Assembly: GCA_025463335.1 (NCBI GenBank) | Contig: JAOBWJ010000379.1 | Location: 1-43,230, forward strand | Reading direction: 5' to 3' | Length of the DNA stretch: 43,230 nt | Origin: Acidimicrobiales bacterium | Lineage (GTDB): Bacteria; Actinomycetota; Acidimicrobiia; Acidimicrobiales; CADCSY01 | Part shown: one piece after another, positions 17,837 through 26,993 of the stretch | Layout of the letters: each line of letters opens with the position of its first letter | How positions within the stretch are numbered: position 1 is the first letter of the stretch | The notes under the pieces: model-generated | Seen by the model: the letters and a program-made list of their open reading frames with translations, nothing else | Database searches by the model: none | What the model was told of the DNA's origin: nothing | Made by a program: the position numbers and the translations under genes

Positions 17837-19009
17837 TCAGGGTTGCAGCACCACCTTCACGCACTCGTTCTCCTTGTGCTTGAAGGTGTCGTAGCCCGCC
17901 GGCGTCTCTTCCAACGGCAGGCGGTGGGTGACGATGAAGCTCGGGTCGATGCGGCCCTGCTCGATGTGGTCGAGCAGCGGACGCATGTACCGGTGCACGT
18001 GGCACTGGCCCGACTTGATGGTGAGCGACCGGTTGACCACGGCGCCCATCGGAAACTTGTCGAGGAACCCGCCGTAGACACCTATCACCGACACGGTGCC
18101 GCCGTTGCGGCAGCTGGTGATGGCCTGGCGCAGGGCGTGGGGCCGATCGGTCTCGGCGCGGAGCGCCTGCTTGACGCGGTCGTAGGCGGCGATGGGTCCG
18201 GTCCCGTGGTCGGCCTCCATGCCCACAGCGTCGATGCACGCGTCCGGCCCGCGTCCGCCGGTCAGCTCGAGGAGCTCCTCTCGCACGTCCGTCTGGTCGA
18301 GGTTGATGGGGGTTGCGCCCACCTGCCGTTCCGCCATGGCCAGCCGGAAGTCCACGTGGTCGATGGCGATCACCTCCTCCGCCCCGAGCAGGCGGGCGCT
18401 GGCCATGGCCAACTGGCCGACCGGACCGGCGCCCCACACCGCCACGACATCGCCGGGCTGGATGTCGCACATCTCGGCCCCCATGTAGCCGGTGGGCAGG
18501 ATGTCCGACAAGAACAGCACCTGCTCGTCGGGCAGGTCGTTCTCGATCTTGAGCGGTCCGATGTCGGCGAACGGCACCCGGACGTACTCCGCCTGGCCAC
18601 CGGCGAACCCGCCCAGCATGTGGGAGTAGCCGAAGATCCCGCAGGGCGAGTTGCCCCACATCCGCTCGGCCAGCTCGGCGTTCGGGTTCGAGTTCTCGCA
18701 GAGCGAGTACTCCTCGCGCTCGCACGCCAGGCAGTGGCCGCAGGCGATGGGGAAGGGCACGACGACCCGGTCGCCGATTTGGAGGTTGTCGACGCCCGAG
18801 CCGACCTCGACGACCTCGCCCATGAACTCGTGCCCGAGCACGTCGCCCTCCTTCATGGTGGGGACGTAGCCGTCGTAGAGGTGGAGGTCGGAGCCGCAGA
18901 TGGCCGAGGAGGTGATGCGGATGATGGCGTCACGGCGGTTGAGGATCTTGGGGTCGGGCACCTCTTGGACCTCGACCTCGTTGACGCCCATCCAGCAGTT
19001 CGCCCTCAT
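17837..19009 (-). CDS. Zinc-dependent medium-chain alcohol dehydrogenase
   Basis: [24 protein letters not shown], structural Zn site [24 protein letters not shown] Rossmann motif. Confidence 0.92.
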   Translation of the reverse strand: MRANCWMGVNEVEVQEVPDPKILNRRDAIIRITSSAICGSDLHLYDGYVPTMKEGDVLGHEFMGEVVEVGSGVDNLQIGDRVVVPFPIACGHCLACEREEYSLCENSNPNAELAERMWGNSPCGIFGYSHMLGGFAGGQAEYVRVPFADIGPLKIENDLPDEQVLFLSDILPTGYMGAEMCDIQPGDVVAVWGAGPVGQLAMASARLLGAEEVIAIDHVDFRLAMAERQVGATPINLDQTDVREELLELTGGRGPDACIDAVGMEADHGTGPIAAYDRVKQALRAETDRPHALRQAITSCRNGGTVSVIGVYGGFLDKFPMGAVVNRSLTIKSGQCHVHRYMRPLLDHIEQGRIDPSFIVTHRLPLEETPAGYDTFKHKENECVKVVLQP

Positions 19010-19548
19010 CGCAGCGCTCCCAACTCGTCCAGTTCGGCGTCGGACAGGGGCCGGGCCGGGCGCTGATGGAGAAGCCGCCAGCTGTCCGGACCCTCGGGGC
19101 TCCCGTCGGAGCGGAGCACCTCGCCGGCCTCGAGCACCTGCTTGAACCGGCGCAGGTCCTCCTTCAGCTGCATCCCCGGTTCGTCACCGCGGAGCTTCTT
19201 CACCAGCGAGGCGACCTTGGGCTCGCTGGACTGGTAATCGACCTCGACCACGACCTCGGTGCCGCGGTCACCGGGAGCCGGGGCGAACCGGACGGTGCCT
19301 TCGCTGGCGACGTCGGAACCAGCGACCGACCGCCAGGCGATCACGGCCGCCTCGTCCGTGACGATCTCGATGTCCCACTCGGCGACCTCTTCGTCCCGGG
19401 CCTTCGACCGCCAGTGCCATCGACCGCCGCCGCGGTCTTCCACCGACCCCACGTTGGTCATGAAGTCGGCGAGGTGGGCGAAGTCGTGCCAGTACTGGTA
19501 CACCTCGGCCGGTGGCCGGTTGACCGTGACCGCTGTCTTGCCGTGCAT
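19006..19548 (-). CDS. SRPBCC-family (polyketide cyclase/START-like) protein
   Basis: [46 protein letters not shown]; 4-bp overlap with ADH gene. Confidence 0.82.
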   Translation of the reverse strand: MHGKTAVTVNRPPAEVYQYWHDFAHLADFMTNVGSVEDRGGGRWHWRSKARDEEVAEWDIEIVTDEAAVIAWRSVAGSDVASEGTVRFAPAPGDRGTEVVVEVDYQSSEPKVASLVKKLRGDEPGMQLKEDLRRFKQVLEAGEVLRSDGSPEGPDSWRLLHQRPARPLSDAELDELGALR

Positions 19549-19645
19549 GCGCGCCTCCCCAGATCACCCGATCACCGGGCCGCTATCCCGATCGGCGCGG
19601 CTCCAAACTGCGTGGTCTCGTAGTGCCCAACCCGACTCGGCCGCG

Positions 19646-20065
19646 TCAGGCGGGGGTGTGCACGTCCTGGGCGACGACGTGGGTGACCGGAAGCCCGAAC
19701 GCCCCGAGCCGGCGGACCACGTTGTGGCTCAGCCATCGGCTGAGCCCTTTCGGCAGCGTCGACACCACGATCTCGTCGAAGGCCTGGCGCCGCAGGACGT
19801 CGGCGACGGCCGTGACCGGGCTCGGGTCGCCGATCTCGCCTGCGGCCGGAATCCCCTCCTCGCCCAGGGCGCCGATGATCGCCGTCAACCGCTCCTGGGC
19901 CTCGCGCTCCGCCTGGGCGTCGGTCCAGAACCCCGACGGGTGCGACGCCGGCACGACCAGATGGAGCTGCACCGGCCCGTCCCGGGAGCGCGCTCGCAGC
20001 ACCTGGAGTAGCGCCGAGTCGCAGAGCGTTCGGTTGGCGACGACGAGCACCCGTCTCATGCCCAT
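19646..20065 (-). CDS. Universal stress protein-like alpha/beta protein
   Basis: RRVLVVANRTLCDSALLQVL...FDEIVVSTLPKGLSRWLSHNVVRRLGAFGLPVTHV. Confidence 0.65.
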   Translation of the reverse strand: MGMRRVLVVANRTLCDSALLQVLRARSRDGPVQLHLVVPASHPSGFWTDAQAEREAQERLTAIIGALGEEGIPAAGEIGDPSPVTAVADVLRRQAFDEIVVSTLPKGLSRWLSHNVVRRLGAFGLPVTHVVAQDVHTPA

Positions 20066-20131
20066 GAGTCCTCGTGCTCATCCAACGCCCGATCCCGGCG
20101 CGGGTCAACCCGGACCTGCGACGCTGCGGGC

Positions 20132-21058
20132 GTGCTCGACGCGCTGGCTGACCAGGCCTTCGACGAGGCGGGGCCGCTGGCTCCCACCTACGCCCTGCTG
20201 GTGGTCCAGGGTGGCGAGGTGGTGCTGGAGCGATACGGCACCCTGCCCAATGGGCAGCCGGTCGACGCCGACACGCCGCTGCGGTCGTGGTCGATCGCCA
20301 AGTCGATGCTGCACTCGGCCGTCGGGCTGCTGGTCGGCGACGACCGTCTGCGGGTGGAGGACCCGGCGCCGGTGCCGGCATGGCAGGGCGACCACCGGGC
20401 GGCCATCACGATCGACGACCTCCTGGCCATGCGCGACGGCCTCGACTTCACCGAGGACTACCTCGACGAGCGGGCGTCGGACGTCATCGAGATGCTGTTC
20501 GGCTCGGGCGGCGACGACGTGGCCGCCTATGCCACCAGCCGGCCGGCGGTGGCCGCACCGGGCCTGCGGTTCAACTACTCGAGCGGGACGTCGAACATCC
20601 TGTCGTCCCTCGTCGCCGGCGTGGTCGGTCCGGGGGAGGCCTATCAGCGGTTCCTGCACGAGCGGCTGTTCCGGCCGCTGGGCATGACGTCGGCCCGGCC
20701 CGGCTTCGATGCTGCCGGCACGTGGGTGGCGTCGACGTACGTGAACGCCACCGCCCGGGACTTCGCCAGGTTCGGCGCCCTCTACCTGCACGGCGGCCGG
20801 GACCTGCTGCCCGACGGCTGGGTCGAGCACGGCATCCGCGTGCGCTCGATCGACGAGGAGAGCGGCCACGGCTACGGCGCCCACTGGTGGTTGCCGCCCG
20901 GCGACCAGGGCGTGTTCGAGGCCCGAGGGTATGAAGGGCAGTCGATCACGGTGGCGCCAGACCTCGACGCCGTCGTGGTGCGGTTGGGGCGCACGCCGGC
21001 CACCCGCAACGGTCCGCTGCGGGCCTGGCGGGCGGCCATGGTCGACGCCCTAGGTTGA
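20132..21058 (+). CDS. Serine hydrolase, beta-lactamase (class C)/esterase fold
   Basis: SWSIAKSML (SxxK), YSSGTSN, HGYGAHWW; GTG start. Confidence 0.88.
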   Translation: MLDALADQAFDEAGPLAPTYALLVVQGGEVVLERYGTLPNGQPVDADTPLRSWSIAKSMLHSAVGLLVGDDRLRVEDPAPVPAWQGDHRAAITIDDLLAMRDGLDFTEDYLDERASDVIEMLFGSGGDDVAAYATSRPAVAAPGLRFNYSSGTSNILSSLVAGVVGPGEAYQRFLHERLFRPLGMTSARPGFDAAGTWVASTYVNATARDFARFGALYLHGGRDLLPDGWVEHGIRVRSIDEESGHGYGAHWWLPPGDQGVFEARGYEGQSITVAPDLDAVVVRLGRTPATRNGPLRAWRAAMVDALG

Positions 21059-21068
21059 CAAACTGTCA
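21055..21068. promoter_or_regulatory. Inverted repeat TGACA-AAC-TGTCA upstream of monooxygenase operon (operator candidate overlapping TTGACA)
   Basis: Perfect 5-bp arms at 21056-21060/21064-21068, also overlapping the previous stop codon. Confidence 0.4.
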
Positions 21069-21136
21069 GCTTCTTTTCACGGACGAGCAGCGCGGCGTCC
21101 TCTGACTTGAAACACGGTCCAACCCATCATCTCCGG

Positions 21137-22438
21137 ATGACGACGTCGCCGTTCCACCTCGGGTGGTTCATGAACTTCACGGCCCTGCAGTGGAACGACC
21201 AGTTCGGCAGCACCGAGAACCCGTGGACCGGCCAGTTCTACGTCGAGATGGCGCAGGCGCTGGAACGAGCCTGCTTCGACTACATGCTCATCGAGGACAC
21301 GTTGATGGTGCCGGACGCCTATGGCGAGTCGTTCGACGCCTACCTGAAGCACGCCATGATGACCCCCAAGCACGACCCGGTGCCCCTGGCCACGCTCATG
21401 GCGGGCGCCACCTCGCGGCTGGGGCTGGTGGCGACGATGTCGACGAGCTTCTACCCGCCGTTCATGCTGGCCCGGCTGGCCTCCACCGTCGATCACATCT
21501 CGAGCGGTCGGTTCGGCTGGAACATCGTCACGTCGGGCGAGGACTCGGCGGCGCAGAACTTCGGGATGGACAAGCTCACCGAGCACGACCTCCGCTACGA
21601 CATCGCCGAGGAGTACCTCGACCTGGTCTGCCAGCTGTGGGACTCGTGGGACGCGGATGCCGTGGTCATGGACCGCGAGACCGGCGTGTGGGCCCAGGGC
21701 GACAAGGTGCGGACCATCGACTTCCAAGGTCGCTGGTTCAAGTCTCGGGGCCCGCTCAACACGGTCCGTCCGCCCGCCGACCGGCCGGTGTTCGTGCAGG
21801 CGGGTGGCTCGCCCAAGGGTCGGCAGTTCGCCGCCAAGTGGGCCGACTCCATCGTGGCCATCGCCAACGGCGTCGAGGGCATGAAGGCGTACCGCGACGA
21901 CGTGCGGGCCCGGGCCGAGGCCATGGGCCGCAAGCCCGACGACATCAAGGTGCTGTTCCTGGTGTCGCCGGTGCTGGCCGAGACCACGGCAGAGGCCCAC
22001 GCCAAGAAGGAGCGACTCCAGACCAGCGACCGCTACGCCGAGCAGACCCTCCTGCTCATGTCGTCGATCACGGACATCGACTTTTCCCAGTTCGACCTCG
22101 ACGAGGTCCTGCCGCCGCTCACGACCAACGGCGAGCGGGCCTCGCTGGAGAAGTTCATGCAGGTCGGGAGCGGCAAGACGCTCCGGCAACTGGCCAAGGA
22201 GGGCACGGCCAACTCCGTCCACTTGGTCGGGACACCCGACGACGTGGCCGACCAGATGGGCGAGATCATGGAGGAGGTGGGTGGTGACGGCTTCCTCCTG
22301 ACCTCCAACGCCGTCTCGCTGGACCGGCGCTACATCGCCGAGATCACCGACGGCCTGGTGCCGGCCCTGCAGCGGCGTGGTTTGGCCCGCACGTCGTACA
22401 CGCACGAGCACTTCCGCGACAACCTCCTCGAGTTCTGA
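21137..22438 (+). CDS. LLM-class flavin-dependent monooxygenase, NtaA/SnaA/DszA-type
   Basis: FHLGWFMNFTALQWN, VDHISSGRFGWNIVTSGEDSAAQNFG, RYDIAEEYLDLVCQLWDSWD, GRWFKSRGPLNTVRPPADRPVFVQAGGSPKGRQFAAKWAD. Confidence 0.93.
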   Translation: MTTSPFHLGWFMNFTALQWNDQFGSTENPWTGQFYVEMAQALERACFDYMLIEDTLMVPDAYGESFDAYLKHAMMTPKHDPVPLATLMAGATSRLGLVATMSTSFYPPFMLARLASTVDHISSGRFGWNIVTSGEDSAAQNFGMDKLTEHDLRYDIAEEYLDLVCQLWDSWDADAVVMDRETGVWAQGDKVRTIDFQGRWFKSRGPLNTVRPPADRPVFVQAGGSPKGRQFAAKWADSIVAIANGVEGMKAYRDDVRARAEAMGRKPDDIKVLFLVSPVLAETTAEAHAKKERLQTSDRYAEQTLLLMSSITDIDFSQFDLDEVLPPLTTNGERASLEKFMQVGSGKTLRQLAKEGTANSVHLVGTPDDVADQMGEIMEEVGGDGFLLTSNAVSLDRRYIAEITDGLVPALQRRGLARTSYTHEHFRDNLLEF

Positions 22439-22924
22439 ATGGGCACCGTCGCCGTGGTCGTCGGCAACCCCAAGCCGAAGTCACGCACGTTCGAGGCGGC
22501 CATGCTGGTGGCCGAACGCCTGGCCGATCGGCCCCCCGACGTGGTGGTCGACGTGGTCGACCTCGGGCCGGGGCTGCTGGGCTGGGGCGACCCGGCTGTG
22601 GCCGAGGCCGTGGCGTCGGTGTGCGCCGCGTCGCTCGTGGTGGTGGCCAGCCCGACGTACAAGGCCACCTACACCGGCCTGCTCAAGCTCTTCCTCGACC
22701 AGGTGCCGACCGACGGGCTGGCGGGGGTGGGGGCAGTGCCGCTCATGCTTGGTGCCGGTCCCGGGCATGCCCTGGCTCCGGAGCTGCTGCTCAAGCCGGT
22801 GCTGGTCGAGCTCGGGGCCACCTGCCCGACCCGGGCGCTGTACCTGCTGGACTCGGACTGGTCGAACGAGGAGGTGCTCGGACCGTGGTTGGCCACGGCT
22901 CGGACGCAGCTCCCGCGCCCGTGA
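22439..22924 (+). CDS. NAD(P)H-dependent FMN reductase (SsuE-like); probable partner of upstream monooxygenase
   Basis: VVVGNPKPKSRTFEAAMLVAERLA, VVVASPTYKATYTGLLKLFLDQVP; ATG directly abuts upstream TGA. Confidence 0.85.
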   Translation: MGTVAVVVGNPKPKSRTFEAAMLVAERLADRPPDVVVDVVDLGPGLLGWGDPAVAEAVASVCAASLVVVASPTYKATYTGLLKLFLDQVPTDGLAGVGAVPLMLGAGPGHALAPELLLKPVLVELGATCPTRALYLLDSDWSNEEVLGPWLATARTQLPRP

Positions 22925-22936
22925 CAGGATCGGGCC

Positions 22937-23773
22937 GTGCCCAACGCCATCGTCACCGGAGCGAACTCAGGGATCGGCCTGGAGACGGCGAGGGAGCTGG
23001 CCCGAAGCGGGCACCACGTCGTCCTCCTGTGCCGCAACCGTGAGCGGGCGGAAGCGGCCAAGGCCGACATCGACGGCTCGGTCGAGGGTGCGTCGACCGA
23101 GATCGTGCTGGCCGACCTCGGGCTCCAGGCCGACGTGCGCCGGGCGGCGGCCGAGCTCGCCGACCGGCTCGACGGCCTCGACGTGCTGGTCGACAACGCC
23201 GGGCTGAGCGTCCGCAGGCGGGAGCGCACGGCCGAGGGCCACGACCAGATGCTGGCCGTCAACCACCTGGGCCCGTTCCTGCTCACCAACCTGCTGCTGC
23301 CCCTGCTGCAGGCCTCGGCACCCAGCCGCATCGTGGTGGTGGCCTCCGAGGCCCACAAGTTCCGGAAGCTCAACATCGACGACCTCGAGGGCGACACCCG
23401 GGGCTACGGCATCGGCGGCCTGCCCCGCTACGGCGAGACCAAGCTCATGAACATCCTCTTCACCCGGGAGCTGGCCCGTCGCATCGAGGGCACCGGGGTG
23501 ACCGTGAACGCGGTCCACCCGGGCACGGTGAGCACCAACCTCGGCTCACCGCCCGCCATCCTGGCCGGCCTGATCGGCCGGTTCATGAAGACGCCCGAGC
23601 AGGGCGCGTTCACGTCCCTGGTGGTGGCCACCGACCCCGCGCTCGACGGGGTCAGCGGCAGCTACTTCATCAACGGCAAGCGGGCCGACGACAAGCTCAA
23701 CGCCCAAGCCCGCGACGACGCCCTCGCCAAGGAGTTGTGGGACCGCTCTGCGGCCCTGGTCGGCCTGCCCTAG
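22937..23773 (+). CDS. Short-chain dehydrogenase/reductase
   Basis: AIVTGANSGIGLETARELA, VDNAGLSVRRR, YGETKLMNILFTRELA; GTG start. Confidence 0.93.
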   Translation: MPNAIVTGANSGIGLETARELARSGHHVVLLCRNRERAEAAKADIDGSVEGASTEIVLADLGLQADVRRAAAELADRLDGLDVLVDNAGLSVRRRERTAEGHDQMLAVNHLGPFLLTNLLLPLLQASAPSRIVVVASEAHKFRKLNIDDLEGDTRGYGIGGLPRYGETKLMNILFTRELARRIEGTGVTVNAVHPGTVSTNLGSPPAILAGLIGRFMKTPEQGAFTSLVVATDPALDGVSGSYFINGKRADDKLNAQARDDALAKELWDRSAALVGLP

Positions 23774-23778
23774 CGAGC

Positions 23779-23792
23779 TCCGGTTCGCCGGA
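23779..23792. terminator. Bidirectional hairpin TCCGG-TTCG-CCGGA between convergent genes
   Basis: Perfect 5-bp stem located in the 23-bp gap between convergent stop codons. Confidence 0.5.
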
Positions 23793-23796
23793 CGGC

Positions 23797-24300
23797 CTAC
23801 GCCTCGGCCGCCTGCTTGAGCTTGGCCAGGGTGGCGGCCATGCCGTCACGGGCCATGGCGGCCATGCCGTCGATGTTGGCGGTCACATCCATGTCGGGGT
23901 CGTCGCCCCGCACGAAGTCGACGTAGTCGGGCAGGACCTGCCAGGACTCGACGACCTCGGTGCCGTCAGCGGTCGGCACGAACGAATAGCCCCAGCGCAC
24001 GAGCTCGACGTCACCGGCGGCGCCGCAGTTGACGAACACGAACTCGACGCCTGGCTCGGCGACCTCGACGCGACACCGGGTGTCCCAGGTGAACTCGCCG
24101 ATGGCGTTGTGGCCCGTGAACCAGGCACCGGGCGTGGCGCCGGCAACAGCGTCGTCCCACACGCCCGAGGCGCAGACCGGGCTGAGCTCGCCGATGCGAC
24201 TGACGTCGGCCACCACGGCGTACACGGCCTCGGGCGGGCGGGCCACGGTGATGCGATCGGTGTGCTGATAGGCGGTGAGGTCCATGGCCGGCAGCTTCAC
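23797..24300 (-). CDS. SRPBCC-family protein
   Basis: TDRITVARPPEAVYAVVADVSRIGELSPVC...; GTG start overlapping upstream stop (alternative ATG 24285). Confidence 0.8.
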   Translation of the reverse strand: MKLPAMDLTAYQHTDRITVARPPEAVYAVVADVSRIGELSPVCASGVWDDAVAGATPGAWFTGHNAIGEFTWDTRCRVEVAEPGVEFVFVNCGAAGDVELVRWGYSFVPTADGTEVVESWQVLPDYVDFVRGDDPDMDVTANIDGMAAMARDGMAATLAKLKQAAEA

Positions 24301-25031
24301 ACGACCACGGTCTCGGTGCCCTCGAAGGCGAGCACGTCGGGACGGCAGCAGTACCGCACGGGCGGCAAGGTGGCCCGGCCCACGGCGATCGAGGCCGACA
24401 CCGGGTACCAGGGGTCGAGCAGGTCGTTGCCCCAGCCGGCGGCGTCGAACGCGCCGATCGCGGGTCGCAGCCGCTCGACGCGGTCGGCGTCGACCTCGAG
24501 GTCGAGCTGCACCAGTCGCAGCCCGTTGGGGGTGTGGGCCAGGTTGAGGGTCGACGAGTACCCGACGTCGTGCGGGCCGAGCGGGTCGGGATCGGCGCCG
24601 GCCAGGCGCAGGACAGGGTGGCCGTCGAGGTCGACCTCGGCTGTCGTCTCGTCGTAGTAGCGCCGCAGCCGGACCTCGCCCAGGGTCGGCGCGAAGCCCC
24701 ATCCGGCGGCCAGTCCGGAACCGGCCGCCTCGTTGTCGACGACGGCGCCGATGACGAAGCCTCGCGGCCGCAACCCGCTGCGGCACTGGACCCGCACCTG
24801 GGCCAGCTCGAACGGTCCCCACGGCGATCCGGCGCACCGCCACACCTGGACCACAAGGGTCGGCGGGTTGGTGGGGTGCAGTGCGGGCGGCAGCACCGAC
24901 TGTCGCCCGGCCGTGCGCAGCTCGAACAGGGCCTGGACGATCTCGAAGCCGTCGAGGGTCACCGGCTCGATGTCCCACGTCGGCACGGTGCCGGCGGGCA
25001 GGTCGTCGATGGTGGCGGTGCCGGTGAGCAT
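24297..25031 (-). CDS. Acetoacetate decarboxylase-fold-like protein (uncertain)
   Basis: LPPALHPTNPPTLVVQVWRCAGSPWGPFELAQVRVQCRSGLRPRGFVIGAVVDNEAA resembles ADC-like proteins; coupled on both sides by overlaps. Confidence 0.5.
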   Translation of the reverse strand: MLTGTATIDDLPAGTVPTWDIEPVTLDGFEIVQALFELRTAGRQSVLPPALHPTNPPTLVVQVWRCAGSPWGPFELAQVRVQCRSGLRPRGFVIGAVVDNEAAGSGLAAGWGFAPTLGEVRLRRYYDETTAEVDLDGHPVLRLAGADPDPLGPHDVGYSSTLNLAHTPNGLRLVQLDLEVDADRVERLRPAIGAFDAAGWGNDLLDPWYPVSASIAVGRATLPPVRYCCRPDVLAFEGTETVVV

Positions 25032-26116
25032 CAGGCGCCCTTCTGGAAGCGAGGCATGACCTCGGCGGCGAACAGGCGCATGCTGTCCAGGACCTGGTCC
25101 TGGGGCAGGACCTCCAAGGCGTTGACGAGGAAGTTCACACCGTCGACCCCCACCGACTCCCAGCGCTCGATGGCCTTGTAGACGAGGTCGGGATCACCGA
25201 CCACGATCCCCTCCGGGATGCCGTACTTCTCGCCCGGGCTCCCGGACCCGGACCGAGCGCCGGGGGAGAGGTTGCCGAGCGACTGGTACGCCCGGGTCGG
25301 GTACGCCTCGCGGGTCCACAGCAGGTGCGAGTTGGCCAGGCCGAACAAGCCGACCATGCCCATGCCCCGCTTGGCGGCGACGGCCGGATCCTCGTGGCAG
25401 TAGAGGAAGTTCAACGTCGTCACCTGGTCGTTGACCACCGAGCTGACCGGGTCACACTGCTGGATGCGGCGGTGGTACTCCTTGGTCCGACGCTCCTGCT
25501 CGTCGTAGCCGGCGGCGGCCACGCCGAGGCAGCCGAGGCCCCGGTCGGCGGCGTCGAGCTCGGTCCCTGGGCTGGTGACGGTGACCCACAGGGGAGGGTG
25601 GGGGTCCTGCAGCGGCTTGGGCAGGACGTTGCGTTCGGGCATGGAGAAGGCGTGGCCCTGGTGAGACACCGGGCCCGGCCCCCACAGCTTGGGCAGAACC
25701 CGGACGTACTCGTCCCACGTCTTCTTGGTCTCGTCGGGGTCGGCCTCGAAGCCGCCGAGCTCGGTCCACGTCGAGGAGCGGGCGGTGCCGAGCTCGAGCC
25801 GGCCGCCCGAGATGATGTCGAGCACGGCAGCCCGCTCGGCGACCCGGATGGGGTGGTTCATCTCCGGCACGCAGACCACGGCGCCGTGGCCCACCCGGAT
25901 GCGGCTGGTCTGCCCGGCGATGGCGGCCAGCACCACCTCGGGCGCCGAGCAGTGGGAGTACTCCTCGAGGAAGTGGTGCTCGACCGCCCACACCGTGTCG
26001 AAGCCCAGCTCGTCGGCCAGGCGGGCCTGCTCGAGGGCGTTGTCGTACACCTGGCGCTCGATCCCGCCGGTGAACGGCCGGGGCGTGCTCATCTCGAAGA
26101 AGATCCCGAACTTCAC
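25031..26116 (-). CDS. LLM-class (luciferase-like) flavin-dependent oxidoreductase
   Basis: VKFGIFFEMSTPRPF, LADELGFDTVWAVEHHFLEEYSHCSAPEVVLAAIAGQTSRIRVGHGAVV, DIISGGRLELGTARSST; GTG start with GGGGGAG RBS. Confidence 0.92.
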   Translation of the reverse strand: MKFGIFFEMSTPRPFTGGIERQVYDNALEQARLADELGFDTVWAVEHHFLEEYSHCSAPEVVLAAIAGQTSRIRVGHGAVVCVPEMNHPIRVAERAAVLDIISGGRLELGTARSSTWTELGGFEADPDETKKTWDEYVRVLPKLWGPGPVSHQGHAFSMPERNVLPKPLQDPHPPLWVTVTSPGTELDAADRGLGCLGVAAAGYDEQERRTKEYHRRIQQCDPVSSVVNDQVTTLNFLYCHEDPAVAAKRGMGMVGLFGLANSHLLWTREAYPTRAYQSLGNLSPGARSGSGSPGEKYGIPEGIVVGDPDLVYKAIERWESVGVDGVNFLVNALEVLPQDQVLDSMRLFAAEVMPRFQKGA

Positions 26117-26230
26117 GGCGTGCTCCCCCTGTGCATGACCCTTGTTAGCGCGCCACCGCCATGCGCGCTCGCGCAGGAAGGAAATGTGACGCCTGTCGCA
26201 GGAGCGGGTTGGCCCGCCGACGAAGTCCAT

Positions 26231-26246
26231 CGAGAACCGGTTCTCG
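26231..26246. promoter_or_regulatory. Perfect 16-bp palindrome CGAGAACCGGTTCTCG, candidate operator upstream of livG-like gene
   Basis: Read directly in the divergent intergenic region, 15 nt before GTG start 26262. Confidence 0.65.
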
Positions 26247-26261
26247 TCGGGGGGTGGGATC

Positions 26262-26993
26262 GTGTCGGTGTTGCACGTAGCGGATGTCTCCGTGTTGTTC
26301 GGGGGCGTGCTGGCGCTCGACGACGTCGAGCTGGCCGTGGACGCCGGTCAGGTCACTGGCCTGATCGGTCCCAACGGCGCCGGCAAGACCACCTTGTTCA
26401 ACGTCGTCTGCGGCCTCCAGCCTCCGACCCGCGGCCAGGTGGCGCTCGACGGTGACGACATCACCGCCCTGCGCCCCTTCGACCGGGCCCGGCGTGGCGT
26501 CGGCCGCACGTTCCAGCGGCTGGAGATCTTCGGCTCCATGACGGCGTACGAGAACGTGCGGCTCGGCGCCGAGATCCGTCAGCAGTGGGACCGGTCGTGG
26601 CCGGATCCCGACGAGAAGGCCGCCGAAGTGATGGCGCGCGTCGGTCTCTGGCATGTCGCCGACGAGCGGGCCGACGCGTTGCCCACCGGGCATGCCCGGC
26701 TGGTCGAGCTGGGTCGGGCGTTGGCGGCCGGGCCACGGGTGCTGCTCCTCGACGAGCCGTCGTCGGGTCTGAGTGAGGACGAGAGCGACCAGCTCGGCCT
26801 GCTGCTCCGCGACCTGGCCGGCGACGGGTTGGCCATCCTGCTCGTCGAGCACGACGTCGACCTGGTGATGGGCGTGTGCGATCGCATCCACGTGCTCGAC
26901 TTCGGCCACATCCTCGCCGTGGGCACGCCGGGCGAGGTCCGACGCAGCGAAGCGGTGCAACAGGCCTCCCTGGGCACCACGGCCGCGGTGTGA
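26262..26993 (+). CDS. livG: Branched-chain amino acid-type ABC transporter ATP-binding protein (LivG-like)
   Basis: GPNGAGKTTLFNVVCGL Walker A, VLLLDEPSSGL Walker B, LLVEHDVDLVM switch His. Confidence 0.92.
   Translation: MSVLHVADVSVLFGGVLALDDVELAVDAGQVTGLIGPNGAGKTTLFNVVCGLQPPTRGQVALDGDDITALRPFDRARRGVGRTFQRLEIFGSMTAYENVRLGAEIRQQWDRSWPDPDEKAAEVMARVGLWHVADERADALPTGHARLVELGRALAAGPRVLLLDEPSSGLSEDESDQLGLLLRDLAGDGLAILLVEHDVDLVMGVCDRIHVLDFGHILAVGTPGEVRRSEAVQQASLGTTAAV

Noticed and set aside
17837-19009. Zn-ADH considered as the missing maleylacetate reductase
   Set aside because: It is a zinc MDR-family enzyme; characterised maleylacetate reductases belong to the iron-type ADH family.
26672-26735. 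Degenerate ABC signature (LPTGHARLVELGRAL) in the LivG-like ATPase
   Set aside because: Walker A/B and switch His are intact, and LP(T)G-type signatures occur in actinobacterial LivG-like proteins as far as I recall; not strong evidence of a defective ATPase.
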